Below are positions 1-7,659 of a DNA stretch of 7,659 nt, one piece after another. This DNA is from an uncultured Limosilactobacillus sp. (lineage in GTDB: Bacteria; Bacillota; Bacilli; Lactobacillales; Lactobacillaceae), in contig CALVFC010000066.1 of assembly GCA_944326735.1 (NCBI GenBank), positions 1 through 7,659 of the forward strand, written 5' to 3'. The notes beneath the pieces are model-generated. The model did no database searches. It was not told where the DNA came from and worked only from the letters and a program-made list of their open reading frames with translations. The position numbers and the translations under genes are program-made. Positions within the stretch are counted from its first letter, which is position 1. Every line of letters starts with the position of its first letter.

Positions 1-475
1 TATTACTCCAGAAGGTCACCATTCTCAACGGGAGATTGTTCATCATGCACCAGCAATTGCGATTTTGGCCATTACAGATGATGACAAGATGATCTTAGAA
101 AAACAGTGGCGGTCCTCAATTCACGCCACGACGCTGGAAATTCCGGCAGGAAAGGTTGATTCACGTGACAGTGCCGATCCTGTTCACGCCGCTAAACGCG
201 AGTTAAATGAAGAAACACGGTATGCAGCTCAAAAATTGACGAAGGTGTCATCGTTCTATACCTCAGTCGGGGTCCTGGATGAGTTTATGACATTGTACGT
301 GGCCACGGGCCTTACACCAGTGCAAAATAAATTGCCACAGGATCAGGATGAACAGCTGAAGTTGATGACAGTTTCGTTAGATCAGGCTCTCCAGATGATT
401 GATGATGGCCAAATTCAAGATGCTAAAACAATTATGGCAATCTATTATTGGCGAGGGATGAAACGGAATGGATGA
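1..475 (+). CDS. nudF: ADP-ribose pyrophosphatase, Nudix family (5' end outside the window)
   Basis: This enzyme hydrolyses ADP-ribose to AMP and ribose 5-phosphate in the cytosol, clearing a reactive NAD breakdown product. The frame is open from base 2 and gives 157 visible residues. The family is about 180 residues, so only the first few tens are missing. A TTG at 65 is an internal codon and not the start, because family-typical sequence (REIVHHAPAIAIL) precedes it. The Nudix box spans 149-223, running from IPAGK to RELNEETRY. Two departures from the canonical GX5EX7REUXEEXGU pattern are visible: 15 residues instead of 13 lie between the first Gly and the RE pair, and Arg replaces the late Gly in EETG. 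The metal-binding E residues of the RELNEE core are intact. The C-terminal DAKTIMAIYYW resembles the DAKT helix of B. subtilis NudF. The stop overlaps the next gene by 8 bases, which suggests coupling. The family call is firm; substrate specificity is inferred. Confidence 0.9.
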   Translation, partial: ITPEGHHSQREIVHHAPAIAILAITDDDKMILEKQWRSSIHATTLEIPAGKVDSRDSADPVHAAKRELNEETRYAAQKLTKVSSFYTSVGVLDEFMTLYVATGLTPVQNKLPQDQDEQLKLMTVSLDQALQMIDDGQIQDAKTIMAIYYWRGMKRNG

Positions 476-758
476 ATTTAAACACGACCACGACGAGCAC
501 CAGTCAGCGGGAATGTCCCGGGCGGAGTATCGGCGGCAACTAATTCATCATGACGACCAAGAAAGCGACTCTCAGTCCAGCCAACCACACCTTCATGATG
601 AAGCGGGGGTTGGCTCGCGGGAAGATACTGCCCAAGAGAGAAAAGTTGCGGCGTCCAATGAAAAGATGTTGCGGTTAAAACGACGGTTAAACATAGCAAT
701 TGTTGCACTAGTGGTGGCCATTGTGATTGTTTATTTAATCTTATTTTTTGTTAAATGA
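468..758 (+). CDS. Small tail-anchored membrane protein with SRxEYR-like motif, function unknown
   Basis: This 96-residue protein has no function I recognise. Its first 50 residues are very polar and rich in His, Asp, Glu, Gln and Ser, with seven histidines in HDHDEH, HHDD and HLH clusters. Residues 16-22 read MSRAEYR, a motif seen in several membrane proteins of lactobacilli. A basic stretch (RLKRR, 69-73) leads straight into one hydrophobic segment at about 76-95, which ends at the C-terminus. By the positive-inside rule the charged part should be cytoplasmic, making this a C-tail anchor. There is no signal peptide. The ATG overlaps the Nudix stop by 8 bases and is preceded by GAGGG at 453-457, ten bases away. 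The next ribosome site begins on the last base of this gene. The good start, tight packing and clear topology argue that it is real. A regulatory or metal-sensing role would be speculation. Confidence 0.8.
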   Translation: MDEFKHDHDEHQSAGMSRAEYRRQLIHHDDQESDSQSSQPHLHDEAGVGSREDTAQERKVAASNEKMLRLKRRLNIAIVALVVAIVIVYLILFFVK

Positions 759-763
759 AAGGA
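758..763 (+). promoter_or_regulatory. Ribosome binding site of mtnN
   Basis: AAAGGA lies 8 bases before the ATG at 772. It decides the start in favour of 772 over an in-frame TTG at 748, which lies inside the preceding gene and has no ribosome site of its own. Confidence 0.8.
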
Positions 764-771
764 TAACTGAC

Positions 772-1464
772 ATGAAATTTGGAATTATTTGTGCAATGCC
801 AGAAGAAATTAAGGAGCTTTTAGCAGCGCTGGACCAGGAAAAAATCCAGGAGATTGGTGGCAAAAAGTATTATGACGGCCAATTGTTTGGAACATCGGTA
901 ACGCTAGTTGAGTCAGGAATTGGTAAGGTGGAAGCCGGTATTACCGCTGAACACCTCATTACCGACTGTCAGGCTGACGTGGTTATTAATTCCGGATCCG
1001 CGGGGGGAATCGGGCAAGGTCTCCACGTCGGTGACATCGTTATTTCTACCGAAACTGCTTATCATGACGTTGACGCGACCGCATTTAATTATCAGTACGG
1101 CCAGTTACCTGGTAAAGAGCCCCGGTTTAAGGCTTCAGACAAGTGGGGACAAATGCTGGCCAAAGCTGGTGAAAAGACTGGCTTGAATATTAAGCGCGGC
1201 TTGATTGTGACTGGTGATCAATTTGTTGCTAGTCAAGATGCCATTAATGAGATTTTGAAACATTTCCCTGATGCCCTATCTAGTGAAATGGAAGGGGCCG
1301 CGGTAGGTCAAGTGGCAACTGACCACAACATTCCATATCTCGTGGTTCGTGCGATGTCTGATACAGGGGATGAGAATGCCGGCGTCAGTTTTGATGATTT
1401 CATTATTGATGCCGGAAAACGGTCCGCAAAAATGCTGTTGCAGATGTTCCAGGATTTAGCCTAA
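772..1464 (+). CDS. mtnN: 5'-methylthioadenosine/S-adenosylhomocysteine nucleosidase
   Basis: This cytosolic enzyme (MTAN, Pfs) removes adenine from 5'-methylthioadenosine, S-adenosylhomocysteine and 5'-deoxyadenosine. It relieves product inhibition of SAM-dependent enzymes and yields S-ribosylhomocysteine for homocysteine recovery. From ATG 772 it has 230 residues, close to the 232 of E. coli. The catalytic residues fall at the same numbers as in E. coli: Glu12 in AMPEE, Glu174 in SEMEGA and Asp197 in RAMSDTGD. The purine-binding INSGSAGG (72-79), the GDQF stretch (148-151) and the SFDDF loop (206-210) are also present. The gene starts 13 bases after the membrane protein and ends 15 bases before the cysteine desulfurase, so it probably shares their transcript. 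I see nothing truncated or unusual, and the identification is firm. Confidence 0.97.
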   Translation: MKFGIICAMPEEIKELLAALDQEKIQEIGGKKYYDGQLFGTSVTLVESGIGKVEAGITAEHLITDCQADVVINSGSAGGIGQGLHVGDIVISTETAYHDVDATAFNYQYGQLPGKEPRFKASDKWGQMLAKAGEKTGLNIKRGLIVTGDQFVASQDAINEILKHFPDALSSEMEGAAVGQVATDHNIPYLVVRAMSDTGDENAGVSFDDFIIDAGKRSAKMLLQMFQDLA

Positions 1465-1466
1465 TT

Positions 1467-1473
1467 GAGGAGG
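1467..1473 (+). promoter_or_regulatory. Ribosome binding site of the cysteine desulfurase gene
   Basis: GAGGAGG lies 6 bases before GTG 1480. An in-frame TTG at 1465 would place this strong ribosome site inside the coding sequence, so GTG 1480 is the better start. Confidence 0.85.
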
Positions 1474-1479
1474 ATTACC

Positions 1480-2643
1480 GTGAGCGAAAAGTATTTTGAT
1501 AATGCGGCCACGACGCCGATGACAAAGCCCGTCATTGACGAAATGACTAAGCAAATGGAAAAAACATGGGGAAACGCATCGACGGGGTACTCGTATGGTC
1601 GTCACGCTAAGTTAGTGATGGACAACAGTCGCCATATCATCGCCCAAAGTATTAACGCTAAAGATGATGAGATTGTGTTTACCAGTGGTGGGACCGAAAG
1701 TGATAATACGGCCATCATTCAAACCGCTTTAGCTCGACAATCCTTGGGAAAGCACATCATTACTACCGCCATTGAACACGAAGCCGTTTTGAAGCCCCTT
1801 CATTTTCTGGAAGAGCAAGGGTTTGATGTGACCTACCTGCCGGTTGATCAATACGGTAATATCTCATTGGATGATTTTAAGAAGGCGCTCCGTGATGATA
1901 CCATCCTGGTTACCATCATGACTGGTAATAATGAGGTGGGGTCACGGATGCCTATTCATGAGATTGGTGAAATATTAAAGGACCATCAAGCATGGTTCCA
2001 TACTGATGCTGTCCAGGCCTATGGATTATTGCCAATTGATGTCCAGGCAGATCATATTGACATGTTATCGACGTCCGCGCATAAACTGAATGGTCCTAAA
2101 ATGATTGGTTTTCTTTACCGTCGCGAGGGCATTAACTTCCCAAGCTTTGTTCGTGGTGGTGACCAGGAAACTAAGCGACGGGCTGGGACCGAAAACGTTC
2201 CAGCGATCGCTGCTTTTGCTAAAGCAGTGGAGTTAGATACTCCAGAAGTTAAGGCGGAACGGCGTCAACGCTTCTACCACTTCAAGCAGATGATCGTTGA
2301 CGGTCTGACCAAGGCCGGGGTTGATTTTGACATCAATGGGCAAGTTGATCCCCACAACTTGAACCATGTGTTGAATATTTGGTTTAAGGGAATCTCCACG
2401 TATGTTATGCAAACGGACCTCGATTTAGCAGGCTTTGCTGTTTCAGGCGGATCTGCATGTACCGCGGGGAGCATTGAGCCATCCCATGTCTTAACAGCAA
2501 TGTTTGGCAAAGATAGTCCACGAATCAGTCAGTCGATTCGGATCAGCTTCGGTGCGGTTAATACTGAAGAGGATGTTCAGGCTTTAATTGATGCTATTGT
2601 GAAAATTGTTAACAAGCTCAAGCATGTGAAGGAGGTTCAATAA
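1480..2643 (+). CDS. yrvO: Cysteine desulfurase, YrvO/NifS/IscS family
   Basis: This PLP enzyme takes sulfur from L-cysteine, leaving alanine and an enzyme-bound persulfide that is passed to sulfur acceptors. From the GTG start it has 387 residues. The N-terminus reads YFDNAATTP, typical of class V aminotransferase-fold desulfurases. Visible landmarks are the cofactor-binding SGGTESDN (69-76), His100, Asp176 and Gln179 in TDAVQA, and the Schiff-base lysine Lys202 in SAHK. The catalytic Cys327 lies in SACTAGSIEPSHVL, the group I loop pattern. Cys327 is the only cysteine in the protein. In B. subtilis the paralogue next to mnmA, YrvO, supplies sulfur directly to MnmA. The same neighbourhood here, with no IscU or Tus genes in view, suggests that role, although a share in Fe-S assembly cannot be excluded. 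The gene is often annotated iscS or nifS. Its stop overlaps the next start as TAATG. Confidence 0.95.
   Translation: MSEKYFDNAATTPMTKPVIDEMTKQMEKTWGNASTGYSYGRHAKLVMDNSRHIIAQSINAKDDEIVFTSGGTESDNTAIIQTALARQSLGKHIITTAIEHEAVLKPLHFLEEQGFDVTYLPVDQYGNISLDDFKKALRDDTILVTIMTGNNEVGSRMPIHEIGEILKDHQAWFHTDAVQAYGLLPIDVQADHIDMLSTSAHKLNGPKMIGFLYRREGINFPSFVRGGDQETKRRAGTENVPAIAAFAKAVELDTPEVKAERRQRFYHFKQMIVDGLTKAGVDFDINGQVDPHNLNHVLNIWFKGISTYVMQTDLDLAGFAVSGGSACTAGSIEPSHVLTAMFGKDSPRISQSIRISFGAVNTEEDVQALIDAIVKIVNKLKHVKEVQ
2629..2635 (+). promoter_or_regulatory. Ribosome binding site of the DUF1831 gene, inside the desulfurase gene
   Basis: AAGGAGG lies 7 bases before ATG 2643, within the last codons of the desulfurase. 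Combined with the TAATG stop/start overlap, this is the layout of translational coupling, which would keep the two products in step. Confidence 0.8.
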
Positions 2644-2987
2644 TGCAATTTGCTAAAGCAGTCAAAGTTGCGGGCGATACAACCACCTACCAACTGAGTG
2701 ACAACGTCAAACGCTATACCTTGTTAGATTTAGGATTTGAAGAAACCCGACGGGGAAACTTTGAATATGTGGGCAGTGTTGATACCAACAACCCATTTAA
2801 TCCCGTTGCTAAATTACGCATCTTGATTGCTAGTGACTTTTCAGGCTTTAAGATGGAAACCGTCACTGGAAATGGTGCCAGCAAGATTAATATTTTTAAG
2901 CATGCGCGGGCAAAGGAATTTGTTGAACAATATCACTATATTCTTAAGGAAATGCTTGATCGGGACGTTTTCACGATTAAAGAATAG
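2643..2987 (+). CDS. DUF1831 family protein, partner gene of cysteine desulfurase
   Basis: This 114-residue protein resembles the DUF1831 family of lactobacilli, which is found beside cysteine desulfurase and mnmA; the L. plantarum member lp_2179 has a crystal structure but, to my knowledge, no assigned function. It is a soluble, mixed alpha/beta sequence without signal peptide or membrane segment. An aromatic N-terminal half (YTLLDLGFEETRRGNFEY) leads to strands around LRILIASDF and METVTG, and then to a C-terminal helix rich in charged and aromatic residues. It contains no cysteine, so it cannot carry a persulfide itself in the way TusA, TusE or IscU do. One-base overlap with the desulfurase and a strong buried ribosome site point to co-production. 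A role as desulfurase partner or regulator is an inference from position only. The family call rests on recall of the sequence type and synteny. Confidence 0.83.
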   Translation: MQFAKAVKVAGDTTTYQLSDNVKRYTLLDLGFEETRRGNFEYVGSVDTNNPFNPVAKLRILIASDFSGFKMETVTGNGASKINIFKHARAKEFVEQYHYILKEMLDRDVFTIKE

Positions 2988-2992
2988 TTAAG

Positions 2993-4233
<1,241 letters not shown>

Positions 4234-4238
4234 TTTAT

Positions 4239-4277
4239 TAAGAGACTGGGAAAAATACTCGGTCTCTTTTCTATTTA
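4239..4277 (+). terminator. Intrinsic terminator after mnmA
   Basis: AGAGACTGGG (4241-4250) pairs with CTCGGTCTCT (4258-4267), ten pairs including two G-U, around the loop AAAAATA. The stem is followed by TTTT, CTATTT and further Ts. It sits 7 bases past the mnmA stop and separates that gene from the phosphatase operon. Confidence 0.88.
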
Positions 4278-4310
4278 ATTTTAGTTTTCATAACTTTATT
4301 GCGGTTTTTT

Positions 4311-4319
4311 TGGTAGAAT
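4311..4319 (+). promoter_or_regulatory. Extended -10 promoter of the phosphatase-TPR-recD2 operon
   Basis: TGGTAGAAT fits TGn plus TAGAAT, one mismatch from TATAAT, with transcription expected near 4326. No good -35 hexamer is found at 16-18 bases upstream (the sequence there is around TAACTT). It lies directly after the mnmA terminator, where a new promoter is needed. Confidence 0.6.
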
Positions 4320-4341
4320 AGGTACAAAAAGGTTAGTGAAT

Positions 4342-4998
4342 ATGACAAAAGTTTATTTAATTCGTCATGGAAAAACTGAATGGAATCTTGAGGCTCGTTA
4401 CCAAGGAGCTCATGGTGATTCACCATTATTACCTTCCTCATACCGGGAGATTGAATTGTTAGCAGAATCCTTGCGCCAGGTTCCGATTGTCCATGTTTAT
4501 ACTAGTCCCCTTAAGCGCGCCCGGGTCACTGCTGGAACGCTCATTAAGCGGTTGGGTAAGCAGATCCCGTTGACGATCGATAGTCGTTTACAAGAATTTA
4601 ACTTAGGAAAGATGGAAGGAATGCATTTTACTGATGTCGCTGATAAGTGGCCACAGACCCTGCACAACTTCCGTCATCACCCTGACCGATTTGACGAAAC
4701 AGTCGTGGAAAGTGAAAGATTCCAACAAGTAATTACCCGAATGGGGGATGCCATTCGCGAATTTTGCCGCAATAATCCGGATGAAGACATTGTTGTTGTT
4801 TCTCATGGGGCAGCGCTAAACGCCTCCATTAATGCATTAGCAGGAGCATCGCTGGCCCATTTAAAGGACCGTGGGGGACTCAGTAATACCTCGACCACCA
4901 TTCTATCGACGAATGATGCTAAGCACTTTAAGCTGGAAAAGTGGAATGACACTTCGTATCTTAAGAAGACAAAGGTTGATCCAACTGATACGATTTAA
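4342..4998 (+). CDS. Histidine phosphatase (phosphoglycerate mutase-like) family protein
   Basis: This 218-residue cytosolic protein belongs to the branch-1 histidine phosphatase superfamily, which transfers phosphate through a phospho-histidine. The RHGKTEWN signature places the nucleophile at His9 beside Arg8. Arg59 in SPLKRAR, Glu85 in LQEFNLG and the second catalytic His155 in VVSHGA complete the active site. The usual LTxxGxxQA segment after the first motif is replaced by LLPSSYREIELLA (29-41). The protein is shorter than the dPGM glycolytic mutases (about 230-250 residues) and resembles broad-specificity GpmB/PhoE-like phosphatases, so the substrate cannot be named. ATG 4342, nine bases after AAAGG (4328-4332), is preferred to GTG 4336, only three bases from it. 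It is the first gene of the operon with the TPR and recD2 genes. B. subtilis has no counterpart at this place between mnmA and yrrB. Confidence 0.92.
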   Translation: MTKVYLIRHGKTEWNLEARYQGAHGDSPLLPSSYREIELLAESLRQVPIVHVYTSPLKRARVTAGTLIKRLGKQIPLTIDSRLQEFNLGKMEGMHFTDVADKWPQTLHNFRHHPDRFDETVVESERFQQVITRMGDAIREFCRNNPDEDIVVVSHGAALNASINALAGASLAHLKDRGGLSNTSTTILSTNDAKHFKLEKWNDTSYLKKTKVDPTDTI

Positions 4999-5002
4999 GG
5001 AG
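4997..5002 (+). promoter_or_regulatory. Ribosome binding site of the TPR gene
   Basis: AAGGAG overlaps the phosphatase stop codon and lies 11 bases before ATG 5014, somewhat long. An in-frame GTG at 5002 overlaps the site itself and is unlikely to be used. Confidence 0.65.
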
Positions 5003-5013
5003 TGAATAAGGCC

Positions 5014-5700
5014 ATGGCAGAAGAAAAAATTAATCGGGAAGAACAAAAAAAGCAAACAGAAAAGTTAGTTCATAAGTTGATTACGGCCATCGACGAATAT
5101 CCTGACCGTGCTAATAATTACTATGATCTGGGCGCTTTGCTGACACGTTTAAAGGATTATGAGCAAGCAGAGGAACTTTTCATGAAGGCCCTGGGGATCT
5201 TTGATGCCAAGCAAGACCAAGAAGCAATTGACTTGTTGAACTATGGATTGGGAAATCTTTACTATGAAGTTGGTAAAGTGGACCGAGCAATTGACTTGTT
5301 TAACAAGATTGAAGATCCTAAGCGGAAAGCCGACTCGTACTTGATGCTGGCACAGAGCTATATGAAGAAGGGTCTGCACAAGCAGGCGGTGGCATACGGC
5401 TTGACTGCTCATGATCTACGTCCTAATGACCCAGAAATCAATCAGGTTTTGGGAGACTCATTATTAGCGCTGGGCGAATTTGCTCAAGCTGGTGATTACT
5501 ATGATAAGATATTGAAGCGGCACCCCGGCCGGGCCGATACACAATTTAACCGGGGACTGGTTGCAATGGTATTGGGTCAGCCATATCAAGACTACCTCAA
5601 CCAAGCTAAGCAATTAGACCTGGCATATTACCAAAAGAGTGAACAAAAGATTGCTGATATTGAAAAGACATTACGCAAAACGCAATCACATAATGATTAA
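5014..5700 (+). CDS. Tetratricopeptide repeat protein, YrrB-like
   Basis: This 228-residue soluble protein is almost all helical repeats and probably serves as a protein-binding scaffold. After a charged N-terminal helix (1-30), five TPR-like units can be seen: about 32-65 (NYYDLGALLTRLKDYEQAEELF), 71-103, 105-138, 139-172, and a weaker one at 173-205. Each carries the usual small and aromatic residues, such as YxxLG at the front and AxxxY/F later. The last 20 residues form a charged helix. There is no signal peptide or membrane segment. The gene lies 15 bases after the phosphatase and 23 before recD2. B. subtilis has a TPR protein, YrrB, between mnmA and recD2 (yrrC), so this is probably its positional counterpart. 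The binding partner is unknown; MnmA, the phosphatase and RecD2 are candidates from context alone. Confidence 0.92.
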   Translation: MAEEKINREEQKKQTEKLVHKLITAIDEYPDRANNYYDLGALLTRLKDYEQAEELFMKALGIFDAKQDQEAIDLLNYGLGNLYYEVGKVDRAIDLFNKIEDPKRKADSYLMLAQSYMKKGLHKQAVAYGLTAHDLRPNDPEINQVLGDSLLALGEFAQAGDYYDKILKRHPGRADTQFNRGLVAMVLGQPYQDYLNQAKQLDLAYYQKSEQKIADIEKTLRKTQSHND

Positions 5701-5723
5701 ACATTCACAGGAGGATGACTCAG

Positions 5724-7659
5724 ATGGCAGATGAAATTAGCTTATTCGACGCGCCACATGAGCCGTCTTTTTTTATTGGCCAAGTGCAGTCTGATATTTT
5801 TGACAGTCCAGATTCTTTTTATAAAGTTCTAATTGTGTCTGTTGAGGATAACAATTTTGACTGGTCAGAAAATGAAATAACGGTGACCGGCTCGTTTGGT
5901 GACCTCCGTGATGACCAGACCTATCGCTTTGAGGGTAAACTAGTCGATCATCCAAAATATGGTCAGCAGTTCCAAGCCTCTTCCTATCATGTTAACCAAC
6001 CTAATAGTCGGAGCGGGGTAATTAGCTTTCTGAGTGGGAAGCAATTCCCCGGTGTTGGGAAAAAGACTGCAACCAAGATTGTTGATGCCCTGGGTAATGA
6101 TGCCATTAACAAGATTAATAATGACCATACGGTGCTTAATACCCTGGGGTTGCGGCCCGCTATTAAGCAGTTAATTATTGCCAACCTTTCGGCAAACCAG
6201 GGGATGGATCAGATTGTCATTGTATTAAACGATCTGGGCTTTGGGAGTAATCTGGCATCCACAATTTTTGAGCGCTATGGTGAAGAAACCCTTGACGTGA
6301 TCAGCAAGAATCCATATCAATTAGCTCATGACATCGATGGTATCAGCTTCCAACGCGCGGACCAAGTTGCTGCCCACTTCGATATTGCAGCAGATGACCC
6401 ACGACGGGTTGATGCGGCAATTATCCAGGCGTTGGATGACCTCACGATGATGAGCGGTGATACATATACTAGTGCTCCGCCATTATTGCGACAATGTCAG
6501 ACTCTACTGTCTCAGAATCGTTCCCGAGCTGTTCAGACGGACCTCATATCTGAGCGGATCGTGGCTCTGGGCAAGAAGGGTGATATTCAGTATGAACAGC
6601 AGCGGATTTACCCGCGAGCTCTTTTCGAAGCCGAATTCCAAATTGCCAACCAACTTAAACGCCTGCTGAAAAACGAAGAGCAAAGTGACCAGCAGCCAGA
6701 TGTTAGTTCTGTTCTGGCTACATTATCTACGCAAACGGGAATTAAGTATGACCAACACCAACAAGAAGCCATTAAGACTGCTTTGCAATCAAAGCTGATG
6801 TTATTGACTGGTGGTCCCGGAACAGGAAAGACAACGATCATAAAGGGAATCGTGGCTGGATTTGCCGATATGCACCAGCTATCATTGGATCCTAAGGAAT
6901 ATAAAGAGAAAGCTTTCCCAATCTTGCTGGCAGCACCAACTGGTCGGGCTGCCAAACGGATGAGTGAAGCAACTGATTTGCCAGCAAGTACTATTCACCG
7001 CTTATTGGGCCTCAATGGGCGCGAAAGCCCTAATGAACTGAACGCTAAAGAATTAACCGGTTCATTGTTGATTGTCGATGAAATGTCGATGGTGGATACG
7101 CTCTTATTTAAGGTTCTTGTGCAATCAATCCCAGATAAAATGCACGTGGTCCTCGTTGGTGATAAGGATCAATTGCCATCTGTGGGGGCTGGACAGGTGT
7201 TCCACGACCTGTTAGCATTTGACCAATTACCAAAAGTTGAACTTACGCAAATTCACCGGCAGTCAGCGGACTCGACGATTATTTCCTTAGCTCATGCGAT
7301 TAAGAATGGGCGGATTCCGTCCGACTTAACAAATCGAGAAGCGGACAGGTCATTTATCTCATGTCGCGCTAGTCAGGTGCCAAATGCCGTTGAACAAATT
7401 ATTAAGATGGCCTTGAAGAGGGGCTATTCTGCGGATGACCTGCAAATTTTGGCACCAATGTATCGTGGCCAGGCGGGTGTCAACCACCTGAATGAATTGG
7501 CTCAGCAGGTTTATAACCCTGCTACTACAAGCAAAACCGCAGTCGAATTTCGGGGCCAAGTCTTCCGGGTCGGCGATAAAGTACTGCAGTTAGTCAATAG
7601 CCCCGAAAATAATGTTTTCAATGGTGACATTGGTAAGATCACCATGATTGAAGAGACTA
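5724..7659 (+). CDS. recD2: RecD2-type ATP-dependent 5'-3' DNA helicase (3' end outside the window)
   Basis: RecD2 is a superfamily 1B helicase that acts in replication-fork repair and mismatch-linked processes in bacteria, without RecB or RecC partners. The window holds 645 codons of a protein normally near 800, open at the end. From the N-terminus: an OB-like region (about 15-92, with YRFEGKLVDHPKYGQQF), a helix-hairpin-helix segment (FPGVGKKTATKIVDALG, 108-124), a helical linker, and the helicase core. Core motifs are Walker A GGPGTGKTT (363-371), motif Ia APTGRAAKRM (404-413), Walker B IVDEMSMVD (450-458), motif III VGDKDQLPSVGAG (478-490), and IHRQ (510-513). The later APMYRGQAGV (577-586) is typical of RecD2, and the SH3-bearing 2B part begins near the window end. 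AGGAGG (5709-5714) lies nine bases before ATG 5724; the in-frame ATG 5715 touches that site. It is the third gene of the phosphatase-TPR operon. Confidence 0.96.
   Translation, partial: MADEISLFDAPHEPSFFIGQVQSDIFDSPDSFYKVLIVSVEDNNFDWSENEITVTGSFGDLRDDQTYRFEGKLVDHPKYGQQFQASSYHVNQPNSRSGVISFLSGKQFPGVGKKTATKIVDALGNDAINKINNDHTVLNTLGLRPAIKQLIIANLSANQGMDQIVIVLNDLGFGSNLASTIFERYGEETLDVISKNPYQLAHDIDGISFQRADQVAAHFDIAADDPRRVDAAIIQALDDLTMMSGDTYTSAPPLLRQCQTLLSQNRSRAVQTDLISERIVALGKKGDIQYEQQRIYPRALFEAEFQIANQLKRLLKNEEQSDQQPDVSSVLATLSTQTGIKYDQHQQEAIKTALQSKLMLLTGGPGTGKTTIIKGIVAGFADMHQLSLDPKEYKEKAFPILLAAPTGRAAKRMSEATDLPASTIHRLLGLNGRESPNELNAKELTGSLLIVDEMSMVDTLLFKVLVQSIPDKMHVVLVGDKDQLPSVGAGQVFHDLLAFDQLPKVELTQIHRQSADSTIISLAHAIKNGRIPSDLTNREADRSFISCRASQVPNAVEQIIKMALKRGYSADDLQILAPMYRGQAGVNHLNELAQQVYNPATTSKTAVEFRGQVFRVGDKVLQLVNSPENNVFNGDIGKITMIEET

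Noticed and set aside
478..708. A 76-codon open frame on the - strand across the small membrane protein gene
   Set aside because: The + strand frame has a ribosome site, a gene overlap with its neighbour and a clear membrane segment; the antisense frame has none of these.
908..1186. A 92-codon + strand frame inside mtnN
   Set aside because: mtnN has all three catalytic residues in its own frame over the same bases, and this shadow has no ribosome site or recognisable sequence.
5768..5774. A run of seven T early in recD2, as a possible slippage or phase-variation site
   Set aside because: The frame is intact through it (Phe-Phe-Ile), and runs of this length are common in such genomes; nothing suggests switching.
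6608..6955. A 115-codon open frame on the - strand
   Set aside because: It lies wholly antisense to the RecD2 helicase core, covers the Walker A coding region, and has no family resemblance; it is a by-product of codon use in the real gene.

Overview
The window looks like a core chromosomal segment from a lactic acid bacterium of the Lactobacillaceae. The evidence is the moderate GC content, AGGAGG-type ribosome sites, close packing on one strand, an SRxEYR-type membrane protein, a DUF1831 gene behind a cysteine desulfurase, and the overall gene order. Species cannot be fixed by eye. All nine genes lie on the + strand. I see no mobile element, CRISPR array, tRNA or rRNA.

Region 1 (1-2987) is a tight run of five genes: the 3' part of an ADP-ribose pyrophosphatase (Nudix), a small tail-anchored membrane protein, MTA/SAH nucleosidase (mtnN), a YrvO-type cysteine desulfurase, and a DUF1831 protein. 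Neighbours overlap or are separated by at most 15 bases, so this is probably one transcript.

Region 2 (2988-4277) holds mnmA (tRNA 2-thiouridylase). A 112-base gap before it carries an extended -10 promoter and a leader that can fold into two abutting hairpins, with a possible pseudoknot. An intrinsic terminator follows the gene. The desulfurase is the probable sulfur donor to MnmA, as YrvO is in Bacillus subtilis, so regions 1 and 2 together form a tRNA U34 thiolation module.

Region 3 (4278-7659) starts at a second extended -10 promoter. It encodes a histidine phosphatase, a TPR protein resembling B. subtilis YrrB, and the first 645 codons of the RecD2 helicase, which is open at the window end. 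The order desulfurase - mnmA - TPR - recD2 matches yrvO-mnmA-yrrB-yrrC of B. subtilis, with DUF1831 and the phosphatase inserted.

Most of the window is ordinary housekeeping DNA. The observations most worth a second look are the foldable mnmA leader and the cysteine-free DUF1831 protein translationally coupled to a desulfurase whose only cysteine is the catalytic one.
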